64,000 nt of DNA from Flavobacterium bizetiae (GCF_902804475.1 NZ_CADCSU010000032.1:23962-87961); one strand, 5' to 3'. Shown: positions 52,093 to 60,791, numbered from the stretch's first letter. Program-made: numbers and translations. Notes: generated from the letters alone by a model not told the origin.

Positions 52093-54411
52093 TTGAAAAA
52101 AACATCTTATTTATTCGTCTTATTGTTTTTGTTGTGTCTTCCGCACGTAATTTTTTCGCAGGAAAAAAAGCCTAAAGTTGTTTTAGTGTTAAGTGGTGGC
52201 GGTGCAAAAGGAATTGCACACATTCCGCTTTTGCAAAAACTGGATTCTCTTCATATCGTTCCGGACCTTATTGTGGGTAACAGTATGGGAAGTATTATAG
52301 GCGGTTTGTACGCCATGGGATATTCTGGTGACAGCATAGAAAAACTAACCAAAAACATTAATTGGGATAAGTTACTTGGCGGAGGTCAATCGCTGCAATC
52401 TGTAAGCGTAGAAGAAAAAAGAGAGTTTCAGCGGTATTTAGTCGGAATTGGGATTAAAAACAAAAAACTTAACAGTATTGGCTCTTTATTAAATGACCAA
52501 AATTTAAGAGAATATCTTTCTGAACTCACGTATCCGGTATATAACATTAGAGATTTTGACAGCCTGCCTATTCCGTTTAGAGCCATGGCTACCGATTTGT
52601 CTGAAGGAAAAGAGGTTATTTTAAGCAAAGGAAGCTTAGCTTATGCCATGAGAGCCAGTATGTCATTACCGGCTATTTTTAAACCTATGTCATACGAAAA
52701 AACAGTTTTGGTTGATGGAGGGGTTTTGAATAATTTCCCTACAGATGTTGCCAAACAAATGGGTGCTGATATTATTATTGGTAGTGATGTTGGTGGCGGA
52801 CTGGAACCGATAGACAAACTGAACAATGTTTTAACGATACTGACACAAACCAGTATGTTCCCGAGTAACATTAAAAATCCTGCTAATAGAAAACTCTGCG
52901 ATATTTTAGTAGATCACATGCCAAACCTTCGTTTTTCGACCGCAGATTTTGCAGATAGTGCCGAAATCTATAAAGATGGTAAAATTGCAACCAACGAAAA
53001 TCTTCCGGCTTTAGTAGCATTATCCGAAAAATTAAAAGGCTATCAGCAACGAGTTCACGAATTACCACACATGCCTTCAGAAATTATTTTGGATACTATT
53101 GTATACAAAAAAATCAGTCCGGAGAACCTTGCGCTGGTATTAGGAAGAATAAATCTTAAAACACATGTAAAATATACCACACAAGATTTAATAGCAGGTA
53201 TTAACAGGGCAATGGGTACCAATCTTTTTGACGAGATTACGTACAACTATTTCATCAAAGACGACAACAAACTAGGCGTTACCATCTTTGGTCACGAACG
53301 TGCCAAAAACCAACTGAATACATCGGTTCATTATGACACGTATCGAGGCGTTGGAATCATTTTTAATTACACCGCCAGAAATGTTCTCGCCAGAGCATCC
53401 CGCCTTCTGGTAACGATTGATATCGCCGAACAACCCAAAGCAAGAATCAATTATCAGAAAAATTTTGGAGGAAACCGAGATTGGTGGTGGTCATCTGAAC
53501 TTTATGGAGCCTTATTAAGACAAGAAATTTTCTTCAATGGCAAGGCTTCAGATAACGTACTCTATAATTCTGTCGAATTTACTAATGAGATCAACAGAAA
53601 TATAAACTCCCTTAAAAGCTATTTTGGTTATGGCTTACACTATCAATATTCTAATCTAAAACCAAAATACGACAGAGAATATAATCCCAACTCTCCCAAC
53701 ATTTCTAATTATAATTTAAATACTATAGAAATAAATGCGCACTATGCTTACAATGATATGGATAAAGTTTTCTTTGCTGAAAACGGAACAATTATGAAAG
53801 CCAATATAACCCGATCATTGCTCACAAATGTCTACACCTCTTTTAACGATCCTGAGCATTCAAGCATATCTGGTGCAACCAATGGCTATACAAAATTTGG
53901 TTTCAGTTATCAAAAAAGAGCACTTTTAAGAAAGAAGATTACAGGAATCGTTGGGTTCGATTCTTATTTTATTTTTGAGGATAAATACAAAGACGATCAA
54001 ATCCCTTATTCAGATTTTGGTTATGCTTCAAAATATTTCTTAGGCGGCATCATACCAAGCTCCGGCAGCAATCGTTTTTCATTTCCCGGCCTGCATGAAG
54101 ACGAGCTCAATGTTTCGCAATATATGGGCTTAAAACTAGCTTCGCAGATCAACCTTATGGGCAAAATTTACCTGACTCCCCATTTTAATATCGCAACTGT
54201 TGGGTTTGAATCTTTCGATAAATACATCAACAAAGCCTTTAGTCCAAAAGGAAAATGGGATGATGGCTTTGACCCAAGTCTTGTAATATCCGGAGGCGCT
54301 GCAATTTCCTATCAATCCATTTTGGGCCCTATACATTTCGATACTTCATGGATCAATAATATCGACAAAGTAAGACTGTTTTTCAGCGTAGGATTATCGC
54401 TCAATCCATAA
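52093..54411 (+). CDS. Patatin-like phospholipase fused to an outer-membrane barrel (type Vd-like)
   Basis: A 772-residue protein starting with TTG (52093) because the signal peptide MKKTSYLFVLLFLLCLPHVIFSQ follows at once and no ATG precedes. The patatin domain (about 30-260) has the oxyanion loop SGGGAKGIAH, the nucleophile GNSMG and the catalytic Asp in VDGGVLNNFP. After a POTRA-like stretch the C-terminal 350 residues are beta-rich and end SVGLSLNP, an Omp85/BamA-type barrel. This is the PlpD-like architecture: lipase carried on an outer-membrane barrel. Confidence 0.88.
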   Translation: MKKTSYLFVLLFLLCLPHVIFSQEKKPKVVLVLSGGGAKGIAHIPLLQKLDSLHIVPDLIVGNSMGSIIGGLYAMGYSGDSIEKLTKNINWDKLLGGGQSLQSVSVEEKREFQRYLVGIGIKNKKLNSIGSLLNDQNLREYLSELTYPVYNIRDFDSLPIPFRAMATDLSEGKEVILSKGSLAYAMRASMSLPAIFKPMSYEKTVLVDGGVLNNFPTDVAKQMGADIIIGSDVGGGLEPIDKLNNVLTILTQTSMFPSNIKNPANRKLCDILVDHMPNLRFSTADFADSAEIYKDGKIATNENLPALVALSEKLKGYQQRVHELPHMPSEIILDTIVYKKISPENLALVLGRINLKTHVKYTTQDLIAGINRAMGTNLFDEITYNYFIKDDNKLGVTIFGHERAKNQLNTSVHYDTYRGVGIIFNYTARNVLARASRLLVTIDIAEQPKARINYQKNFGGNRDWWWSSELYGALLRQEIFFNGKASDNVLYNSVEFTNEINRNINSLKSYFGYGLHYQYSNLKPKYDREYNPNSPNISNYNLNTIEINAHYAYNDMDKVFFAENGTIMKANITRSLLTNVYTSFNDPEHSSISGATNGYTKFGFSYQKRALLRKKITGIVGFDSYFIFEDKYKDDQIPYSDFGYASKYFLGGIIPSSGSNRFSFPGLHEDELNVSQYMGLKLASQINLMGKIYLTPHFNIATVGFESFDKYINKAFSPKGKWDDGFDPSLVISGGAAISYQSILGPIHFDTSWINNIDKVRLFFSVGLSLNP

Positions 54412-54459
54412 ATAAGCACTCCTTTCACTCTAAAATCTAAACTCAGAAATCTAAAAATA

Positions 54460-54590
54460 AGTTGGGCGTGCCACCATCCCGTCAAGAGGGCAACTTACTT
54501 TGCGCTTATACGCCCTCTTGCCGGGACGCTGTCGGGCTATCCACGCTACTTCGGTAGCCTGCTCCTATCCCTCACGCTCACGTAAATCAA
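54460..54590. repeat. Dispersed repeat TTGGGCGTGCC / GCGCTTATACGCCC between genes
   Basis: A GC-richer block unlike its surroundings, with arms GTCAAGAGGGC (about 54481) and GCCCTCTTGCCGGGAC (about 54511) and the tail CTATCCACGCTACTTCGGTAG. Related to 28537-28660. Function unknown; no open frame of note. Confidence 0.5.
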
Positions 54591-54678
54591 GAACATCAAT
54601 TTTAATCAGATATTCAGTATATTCTTAAGTTTAAGTTTTACATTTGAAATTCAAATCCCCAATATCCAAAACCTACCT

Positions 54679-55248
54679 ATGAGAACACGCCTTACTTTAA
54701 CCCTATTATTACTGTTGCCTTTTTTTACCAACGCCCAATCTAGCATGCAAAGACAAATGCAAGCCTCGAATGCAATGTTAAGACAACAAAATCATATGTT
54801 TTTGCAGCAGCAACAGCAACAACGCGCTCTGGCAACCATGATGAACAACATCGAAACCAAAGAAGAAAAATTAGCCAAAGAAGAAAAAAAACGCACAAAA
54901 CTTCAGGAAAAAACAAATCAAAGAGAAGCTGATTTAAAAACAAAAACCGAAGAACTAAAAACTCTAGAAACCAATGCTGATACTAATGCAACCACTTTAA
55001 AAGCTATCGAAAAATCTAAAAAAGAAGTTGCCAAGTTCGAAGAAAAAATAAGCCAATCAAAAACCGAAATCGAAAAAAGTTCCAATAAAATTCAGGATTT
55101 ACAAAACCAGATACAGGCCGATAAAATCAAAAAAGAAGAATTAGAGAAAAAACACGAAGAAGAGAAAAAGGCCAAAGAAGAAGAAAAAAGATTAAAAGAA
55201 GAGGAAAAAGCTAAAAAGGAAAAAGAAAAGCAAGACAAGAAAAAATAA
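54679..55248 (+). CDS. Hypothetical exported coiled-coil protein
   Basis: A 189-residue protein. Signal peptide MRTRLTLTLLLLLPFFTNAQ. A Gln-rich stretch (FLQQQQQQRALATMM) precedes a long charged coiled coil (about 55-189) with heptads rich in Lys and Glu, ending KEKEKQDKKK. No domain is recognised. It resembles periplasmic or envelope coiled-coil spacers in composition. Confidence 0.75.
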   Translation: MRTRLTLTLLLLLPFFTNAQSSMQRQMQASNAMLRQQNHMFLQQQQQQRALATMMNNIETKEEKLAKEEKKRTKLQEKTNQREADLKTKTEELKTLETNADTNATTLKAIEKSKKEVAKFEEKISQSKTEIEKSSNKIQDLQNQIQADKIKKEELEKKHEEEKKAKEEEKRLKEEEKAKKEKEKQDKKK

Positions 55249-55280
55249 TACCTCTTTTACAATTTCAGAACAATACAAAT

Positions 55281-55565
55281 ATGATCGAGAAAGTTTTATG
55301 TGACCAACACGGTTCTAAAGACATGTCTTTTACCTGCATACATATTGCAATGGCATTAGACGAAAAAGAAAAAGTAGGCTTTTATTATTCAGAAGCCGAA
55401 GAAGATCTCCCTCAAATTGCCTGGTGCGGAGCATGCGAACAATGGCTATTGGATAACGGTGAAGAATGGACTGACGTTTTTAAAACCAACGCCGATTTTA
55501 AAATGTTATGTGCCGACTGTTTTGATGAGGCAAAAAACAAAGAATTAGAAATTCATCTGAGGTAA
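55281..55565 (+). CDS. Hypothetical small zinc-ribbon-like protein
   Basis: A 94-residue protein. Cysteine/histidine pairs in CDQHG, TCIHIAM, CGAC and CADC could bind one or two zinc ions. The sequence is acidic (YYSEAEEDLPQI, LDNGEEWTDVF). I do not recognise a family. It stands alone between the coiled-coil protein and the SMR pump. Confidence 0.75.
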   Translation: MIEKVLCDQHGSKDMSFTCIHIAMALDEKEKVGFYYSEAEEDLPQIAWCGACEQWLLDNGEEWTDVFKTNADFKMLCADCFDEAKNKELEIHLR

Positions 55566-55607
55566 ATAAATCTCATGAAAAAAGTAACTTTGTAAAAAAC
55601 CTCAATC

Positions 55608-55940
55608 ATGAAGAACTTTTTATTTTTATTCATTGCTATTATTTTCGAAATCATCGCAACAACCGCATTAAAAAAGTCGGAACAATTTACTCAGCTTATC
55701 CCAAGTATTATTACACTTATAGGCTATTTTGCTGCGTTTTACTTTTTAAGTTTTGCTATCAGAACCATTCCTGTCGGATTTGCTTATGCCATTTGGTCTG
55801 GAGTTGGAATTGTATTAATTACTACTATTGGCGCAATATTCTTCAAAGAAATTCCAGATTTACCCGCTATAATTGGATTGAGTTTAATTATAATTGGCGT
55901 TATTGTAATTAATGTTTTTTCTAAAACTACGGCGCATTAA
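55608..55940 (+). CDS. SMR family multidrug efflux transporter
   Basis: A 110-residue protein with four helices. The conserved membrane Glu is in FIAIIFEIIATTALKKSEQF, followed by YFAAFYFLSFAIRTIPVGFAYAIWSGVGIVLIT, typical of EmrE/Gdx. Whether it exports quaternary cations or guanidinium cannot be told. A 10-base inverted repeat lies right after it. Confidence 0.9.
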   Translation: MKNFLFLFIAIIFEIIATTALKKSEQFTQLIPSIITLIGYFAAFYFLSFAIRTIPVGFAYAIWSGVGIVLITTIGAIFFKEIPDLPAIIGLSLIIIGVIVINVFSKTTAH

Positions 55941-55960
55941 AACTTTTTAAATCAACAAAT

Positions 55961-55982
55961 GATAGTATCATTTGATACTATC
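55961..55982. promoter_or_regulatory. Perfect inverted repeat between the SMR and acetyltransferase genes
   Basis: GATAGTATCA (55961-55970), two bases, TGATACTATC (55973-55982). It ends 33 bases before the acetyltransferase ATG. Operator or RNA hairpin; it also argues against a start at 55959. Confidence 0.5.
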
Positions 55983-56015
55983 ACAAGCATTATTACCTTA
56001 AAAATCAAATCATTG

Positions 56016-56480
56016 ATGTTTTTCAAAAAAGCCAAAATTTCAGATTTGAAAGAAATGCAGCAATTGTATCTCGAAACCATACAATCTGTATGCAAAGACG
56101 ATTATAATGTTGCGCAAAGAGAAGCCTGGAGTTCCGGTGTAAACAATACCGAACGATGGACAGAAGTTATCGAAACACAATTTGTTTTATTAGCCATTAT
56201 CAAAGATCAAATCGCTGGTTTCGGAACTTTAAAAGATGGAAATTATATTGATTTCTTCTACATACATAAAGATTTTCAACGACAAGGAATTGCCGACAAA
56301 CTTTTAACCGAACTTGAACTTGAAGCGAAAAATCACAATTCAAAAATCATAACATCAGATATTAGCATAACCGCAAAACCATTCTTTGAAAAGAAAGGAT
56401 ATATTGTAAAAGCTGAGCAAAAAATCATAAGATTAGATATTGAATTGATTAATTACAAAATGGAAAAGCATTTATTTTAA
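56016..56480 (+). CDS. GNAT family N-acetyltransferase
   Basis: About 154 residues from the ATG at 56016 (MFFKKAKISDLKEMQQLY); a longer frame from 55959 contains the palindrome and is less likely. Motif A is IDFFYIHKDFQRQGIADKLLTELE, the acetyl-CoA site (Q/RxxGxG/A). Small-molecule or protein acetylation; substrate unknown. Confidence 0.88.
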   Translation: MFFKKAKISDLKEMQQLYLETIQSVCKDDYNVAQREAWSSGVNNTERWTEVIETQFVLLAIIKDQIAGFGTLKDGNYIDFFYIHKDFQRQGIADKLLTELELEAKNHNSKIITSDISITAKPFFEKKGYIVKAEQKIIRLDIELINYKMEKHLF

Positions 56481-56670
56481 TAATCTCTCGCAAAGACGCA
56501 GAGTCGCAAAGTTATATTTTAAAATTTAAGTCAATCTTTATAGAGTTCCTTTATGTCCTTAGACTTCGCTCAGAGTGACAATTATTGAAAAAAAACTTTG
56601 CGCCTTCGCGTCTTTGCGAGCAAAACTATCGCGAGCTTTGCGTAAATCTTAGCGCACTTTGCGGTTAAAA
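56481..56670. repeat. TCTCGCAAAGACGC / GCGTCTTTGCGAG repeat region
   Basis: The CTCGCAAAGACGCAGAGTCGC arm (about 56486) and CGCCTTCGCGTCTTTGCGAG (about 56600-56620) form a long imperfect hairpin. The last 25 bases match the repeat after thiG (33480-33505). No gene seen. Confidence 0.55.
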
Positions 56671-56736
56671 AAAAGACAGCAAGTTTCGGATTTTATGCCC
56701 GCAAAAACCAATCGATATTTGCATTATAAAATTGAA

Positions 56737-57591
56737 ATGAAAATGAACACACAGGAAAACATCAATTATAATCGAATAGCCGATGCGATCGATTATATCA
56801 AAGTTAACTTTAAGGAACAACCCAACTTAGATGAGGTTGCCGAGAAAGTGCATTTAAGTCCGTTTCACTTTCAGCGCTTGTTTACCGAATGGGCAGGAAC
56901 AAGCCCTAAAAAGTTTTTGCAATATATTAGTGTCGAACACGCCAAAAAAATCCTCAAAGAAAACAAAGCCACTTTATCTGATGCCGCTTTTGATACCGGA
57001 TTATCCGGAACAAGCCGACTTCATGATCTGTTTGTAAATATCGAAGGAATGACTCCCGCCGAATATAAAAATGGCGGTAAAAATCTAGAAATTAATTTCA
57101 GTTTTGCCGAAAGTCCGTTTGGAAATATCATTGTTGCTTCTACCAATAAAGGAGTTTGTTTTATGGCTTTCGCCGAAGATGAAGAAGCCGGATTTCAGGA
57201 TTTAAAAAACAAATTCCCAAATGCATCATTCTCTCGAAAATTGGATTTAACACAACAAAATGCTTTATTTATTTTCCAAAACGATTGGAGTAAATTATCT
57301 GAAATCAAACTGCACTTAAAAGGAACCGATTTTCAATTGAAAGTTTGGGAAACATTATTAAAAATCCCAATGGGACAACTTTCTACTTACGGTTCGATTG
57401 CGCAGCAAATTGAGAAACCAAATGCGTCAAGAGCTGTCGGAACCGCGATTGGCAGCAATCCAGTTGCCTTTTTAATTCCGTGTCATCGTGTTATTCAGTC
57501 TTCAGGAACCTTTGGTGGTTATATGTGGGGAAACACCCGTAAAACGGCTATTATTGGCTGGGAAGGCGCGCAGATAAATCCAACAATCTAA
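56737..57591 (+). CDS. AraC-type HTH plus methylated-DNA-cysteine methyltransferase (Ada lacking its sensor domain)
   Basis: About 284 residues. The first 100 are an AraC HTH pair (DEVAEKVHLSPFHFQRLFTEWAGTSPKKF, then LSDAAFDTGLSGTSRLHDLF). The rest is O6-alkylguanine-DNA alkyltransferase with the active-site motif IPCHRVIQSSG and the DNA-binding Arg region GSIAQQIEKPNASRAVG. The N-terminal methylphosphotriester-sensing domain of E. coli Ada is absent; a stand-alone version lies 1.1 kb downstream. The ATG at 56737 or 56743 is chosen as the domain begins there. Confidence 0.93.
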   Translation: MKMNTQENINYNRIADAIDYIKVNFKEQPNLDEVAEKVHLSPFHFQRLFTEWAGTSPKKFLQYISVEHAKKILKENKATLSDAAFDTGLSGTSRLHDLFVNIEGMTPAEYKNGGKNLEINFSFAESPFGNIIVASTNKGVCFMAFAEDEEAGFQDLKNKFPNASFSRKLDLTQQNALFIFQNDWSKLSEIKLHLKGTDFQLKVWETLLKIPMGQLSTYGSIAQQIEKPNASRAVGTAIGSNPVAFLIPCHRVIQSSGTFGGYMWGNTRKTAIIGWEGAQINPTI

Positions 57592-57640
57592 AAATATTAT
57601 CAATTGTTACGATTGATATAACATTTTCAACACAAAGTAT

Positions 57641-57740
57641 ATTGTAGAGACGCACAGCAGTGCGTTTACACAAAGATTGTCGACAAAAATCTTTGTAAAA
57701 AACACATCACGTTAGACGTACTGCTGTGCGTCTCTACAAT
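57641..57740. mobile_element. MITE-like palindromic element, copy upstream of the 2OG oxygenase
   Basis: ATTGTAGAGACGCACAGCAG begins the left arm (57641-57665); 57716-57740 is its complement with one mismatch. The centre contains GATTGTCGACAA, as in the other copy at 58558-58646. The arms carry AGACGCACTGCTGTGCGTCT, which is itself self-complementary at its ends. Confidence 0.65.
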
Positions 57741-57790
57741 AAAAAAATGCGCAAAAAATTCTTTGGCATTTAATCCTATCTAAAATTACT

Positions 57791-58504
57791 ATGCAAAATA
57801 TACAATCAAAAATTGCTTCTCTTAATTGGGAAAGCATCACCGAATCTATGCACGAAAATGGATTTGCCATAATCCCAAACGTGCTCAATAACGAACAATG
57901 CGAAGATTTAAAATTCGATTATGATAACCCAACTTTATATCGAAAAACGGTTGTTATGGAACGTTACCGATTTGGTTTGGGCGAGTACAAGTATTTTAAT
58001 TATCCGTTACCGGATTTAATTCAAAACATTCGATCTTCAATTTATCCTAAATTAGCGCCAATTGCAAATGCGTGGATGAAAGCGCTGAATATCAATACCG
58101 TTTTCCCTGAAACACACGAAAAACTATTAGAACAATGTCACGCCAATAGTCAGCTCAAAGCAACGGTTTTGATTTTAAAATACGGCAAAAGCGGATTTAA
58201 TACGTTACATCAGGATTTGTATGGCGATGTTTATTTCCCCATTCAAATTGTACTTTTCCTCAACGAACCTGACGAAGATTTTACCGGTGGCGAATTTGTT
58301 TTGACACAACAAACTCCACGAGCACAATCGAAAGCGATTGTCCTGAAACCCAAAAAAGGTGATATTTTAGTTTTTACAACCAATTTCAGACCCGTAAAAG
58401 GCACAAAGGGATATTATCGTGTAAATATGAAACATGGCGTGAGTGAGATTCATTCGGGAGAACGACATACGTTAGGGATTATTTTTCATGATGCGTTAAG
58501 TTAA
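57791..58504 (+). CDS. 2-oxoglutarate/Fe(II) dioxygenase family protein
   Basis: A 237-residue enzyme. The iron triad is suggested by HQDLYGDVYFPIQIVLFLNEP (H-x-D) and KHGVSEIHSGERHTLGIIFHDA (distal His and Arg for 2-oxoglutarate). Its sequence is closer to prolyl-4-hydroxylase/phytanoyl-type enzymes than to AlkB. It stands between the HTH-methyltransferase and the ada/alkB genes, flanked by two copies of a palindromic element, so a role in alkylation repair or RNA/protein modification is possible but unproven. Confidence 0.85.
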   Translation: MQNIQSKIASLNWESITESMHENGFAIIPNVLNNEQCEDLKFDYDNPTLYRKTVVMERYRFGLGEYKYFNYPLPDLIQNIRSSIYPKLAPIANAWMKALNINTVFPETHEKLLEQCHANSQLKATVLILKYGKSGFNTLHQDLYGDVYFPIQIVLFLNEPDEDFTGGEFVLTQQTPRAQSKAIVLKPKKGDILVFTTNFRPVKGTKGYYRVNMKHGVSEIHSGERHTLGIIFHDALS

Positions 58505-58557
58505 GGTGCAAAGAGACAGAGGTGCAAAGGTTCAGAGGTTTCAACACATCGTATATC

Positions 58558-58646
58558 TGTAGAGACGCACAGCAGTGCGTCTCCTCAACGATTGTCGACA
58601 AGATTAATTATACGTAACGTTAGACGCACTGCTGTGCGTCTCTACA
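58558..58646. mobile_element. MITE-like palindromic element, copy downstream of the 2OG oxygenase
   Basis: The arms 58558-58582 and 58622-58646 are perfect 25-base inverted repeats beginning TGTAGAGACGCACAGCAG; the centre again has GATTGTCGACAA. Related half copies lie at 14521-14560 and 28749-28773. Confidence 0.7.
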
Positions 58647-58729
58647 ATATAAAAACCAATAATTTTTTCACGCAGATTTTTTAAATCATTTTAATCCTGT
58701 AATCTGTGGCAAAAAAAAATGACAAACAA

Positions 58730-58975
58730 ATGATCGAACACAATAAAATTCCCGACGGCGATCTCCGAAATAAAATTAAAAATGCAGAAATTTGCTTTGG
58801 TGGAAACCGAAAACTAAAAATCTACGGAACTTTAAAATGTTCTTCAGGAAAAAGAATGAAACGAGAAAATCGGGTTTTCTTTTTCTCTGAAAATGAAGCC
58901 AGACAAAATGGTTTCAGACCTTGTGGACATTGCATGAAAACCGAATATCAAAACTGGAAAAATGGACTTATTTAA
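58730..58975 (+). CDS. Stand-alone Ada metal-binding domain protein
   Basis: About 81 residues. It carries the complete methylphosphotriester-sensing motif of Ada's N-terminal domain: CFGGNRKLKIYGTLKCSSGKRM with the two first cysteines, and GFRPCGHCMKTEY with the last two. In full Ada this zinc-thiolate accepts methyl groups from DNA phosphates and switches on the regulon. Here it is an independent protein. A GTG at 58706 would add 8 residues, but ATG 58730 is preferred. It overlaps alkB by 14 bases. Confidence 0.9.
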   Translation: MIEHNKIPDGDLRNKIKNAEICFGGNRKLKIYGTLKCSSGKRMKRENRVFFFSENEARQNGFRPCGHCMKTEYQNWKNGLI

Positions 58976-59570
58976 TCCCGAAACTGACGAAACGACCAAT
59001 TTACTTCCTAAAGACGGGACGGTAAATTATTATGGAAAACTTTTTTCGAGAGAAAAAGCAAATCATTATCTGGACGTACTTTTGAATACCATCGAATGGA
59101 AAAATGATGAAGCCATTATCTTCGGGAAATTGATTCTTACCAAACGAAAAGTCGCCTGGTATGGCGATTCTGGTTTTGAATATACGTATTCGAATACTAC
59201 AAAAAAAGCTCTTCCGTGGACAAAGGAACTTCTCGAATTAAAAGCTATTATTGAACACGAAACAGGCGAAACATTCAATTCTTGTTTGCTGAACTTATAT
59301 CATTCCGGCGATGAAGGAATGGCGTGGCACAGTGATGCCGAAAAAGATTTAAAGAAAAACGGTGCCATTGGTTCAGTGAGTTTTGGTGCTGAACGAAAGT
59401 TTGCTTTCAAACACAAAGAAACAAAAGAAACGGTTTCATTAATTTTAGAACACGGTAGTTTATTAGTGATGAAAGGCACGACTCAAACGCACTGGTTACA
59501 TCGTTTACCACCCACCAAAACAACACAAAAACCCCGAGTGAATTTGACTTTTAGAACTATTATGGAATAA
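58962..59570 (+). CDS. alkB: DNA oxidative demethylase AlkB
   Basis: A 202-residue AlkB dioxygenase, reversing 1-methyladenine and 3-methylcytosine lesions. Motifs: SGDEGMAWHSDAEKDLKKNG (H-x-D), SFGAERKFAFKHK, and HWLHRLPPTKTTQKPRVNLTFR (distal His plus the two Arg that hold 2-oxoglutarate). It overlaps the stand-alone Ada domain gene, so the two are coupled. Terminator follows. Confidence 0.95.
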   Translation: MDLFNPETDETTNLLPKDGTVNYYGKLFSREKANHYLDVLLNTIEWKNDEAIIFGKLILTKRKVAWYGDSGFEYTYSNTTKKALPWTKELLELKAIIEHETGETFNSCLLNLYHSGDEGMAWHSDAEKDLKKNGAIGSVSFGAERKFAFKHKETKETVSLILEHGSLLVMKGTTQTHWLHRLPPTKTTQKPRVNLTFRTIME

Positions 59571-59582
59571 ATACATACTCGT

Positions 59583-59615
59583 AAACCCGACAGGTTTTTG
59601 AAACCTGTCGGGTTT
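59583..59615. terminator. Bidirectional terminator between alkB and the DoxX-like gene
   Basis: AAACCCGACAGGTTT, loop ttg, AAACCTGTCGGGTTT; identical core to the ahcY terminator. Confidence 0.85.
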
Positions 59616-59616
59616 G

Positions 59617-59976
59617 TTAATTCAAAAGAACTTTAGAAAAAGGATATTTCCAATACACCAAAATAATATTCATCAATAGAAAAGGTATTTCGATAACTGC
59701 TCCTTTTATATTTTGGTTTTGAATTTGGAGGAAAATTAAAAGTACAATAGTTGCTCCCATTATTAAATTCCCCATAAAAAAAGTTTTCGGATGAAGTATC
59801 AAAATAGCACCAATCAAAGTAACTATTCCGAACAACAGAATTTCAGTTTTATTGAAACTTAAATCTTCTAACATTTTCACTATCTCCGGCGAACCACTTA
59901 TCATTCCGTAGCCTTGTTTTATTCCCATAAAAACAACAAATAGCAGCAATCCTGAATGTATTATTCTTAGCATCAT
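59617..59976 (-). CDS. DoxX-like membrane protein
   Basis: About 119 residues with four hydrophobic segments (HSGLLLFVVFMGIKQGYGMI, NKTEILLFGIVTLIGAILIL, FFMGNLIMGATIVLLIFLQ, EIPFLLMNIILVYW), the DoxX-like family layout. Role unknown. The ATG at 59976 or 59973 is chosen since residues before it are not hydrophobic. It follows the first SDR gene by 62 bases. Confidence 0.8.
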   Translation of the reverse strand: MMLRIIHSGLLLFVVFMGIKQGYGMISGSPEIVKMLEDLSFNKTEILLFGIVTLIGAILILHPKTFFMGNLIMGATIVLLIFLQIQNQNIKGAVIEIPFLLMNIILVYWKYPFSKVLLN

Positions 59977-60038
59977 CTTTTTAAATTTAAAAAAGCAGTA
60001 AAACATCTTACCATTTTACTACTTTTTGATTCTTATAT

Positions 60039-60791
60039 TTAATTTGTTGCTCCTCCATTTACCAATAAATGCTGGCCGTTAACGAAAGAAGATAAATCAC
60101 TGGCAAAAAATTCGGCTACATTGGCAACATCTTCCACTTCCGCCAAACGCTGCATGGGGCAACTGTCCAGCAATTGTTTTCTTAATTCCGGATAACTATT
60201 CGCTTCTGCAAAAATCCCGGAATGATCTACTGCAAACGGAATAATCGAATTTACGGTAATACCTTTATGACCAATTTCTTTAGAAAGGATATCTACCAGG
60301 TATCTAGGCGTAGTTTTACTTCCGCCATAAACCGCCATTCCCGGAACTGGGAAAGAAGTTGTGCTTGACGCGATGTAGATGATTCTGCCGTTATTTTCAA
60401 CGTGTTTTGCTGCTTGTTGCAAAGTAAAATAAGTTCCTTTTGTATTGATCGAAAATACTTTATCGAATTGTTCCTCCGTAAATTCGGTTACGGGAACTTC
60501 TACCATTTCGATTCCGGCATTGGCTACCACAATATCTATTTTTCCGAATGCTTTTTTAGCTTCCTCAAATAAATATTCTAAATCGGCTACTTTGCTTACA
60601 TCAGCTTTTATTGCAATTGCTTTTACGCCCATTGCCAGAACATTACTCAAAACTTCATCGGCGGAAGCCTTATCTTTTGAATAATTAATAACGATATCTG
60701 CTCCTAAAGCGGCATAACGTTCTGCGATTGCTTTTCCTAATCCTCTTGCTGATCCTGTAATAAGGGCTACTTTATTTTTTAAATTTTTCAT
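60039..60791 (-). CDS. Short-chain dehydrogenase/reductase
   Basis: A 250-residue classical SDR. NAD(P) site VALITGSARGLGKAIAERYA, catalytic YxxxK in MAVYGGSKTTPRYLV with upstream Ser (IYIASSTT). NVVANAGIE is the NAG motif (VANAG). Substrate unknown. Downstream paralogue-like neighbour on the same strand at 60879, and the AraC regulator at 61713 are probably one unit. Confidence 0.93.
   Translation of the reverse strand: MKNLKNKVALITGSARGLGKAIAERYAALGADIVINYSKDKASADEVLSNVLAMGVKAIAIKADVSKVADLEYLFEEAKKAFGKIDIVVANAGIEMVEVPVTEFTEEQFDKVFSINTKGTYFTLQQAAKHVENNGRIIYIASSTTSFPVPGMAVYGGSKTTPRYLVDILSKEIGHKGITVNSIIPFAVDHSGIFAEANSYPELRKQLLDSCPMQRLAEVEDVANVAEFFASDLSSFVNGQHLLVNGGATN

Noticed and set aside
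54460..54590. Insertion-sequence remnant
   Set aside because: GC shift and inner inverted repeats are present, but no transposase fragment or terminal repeats with target duplication could be found.
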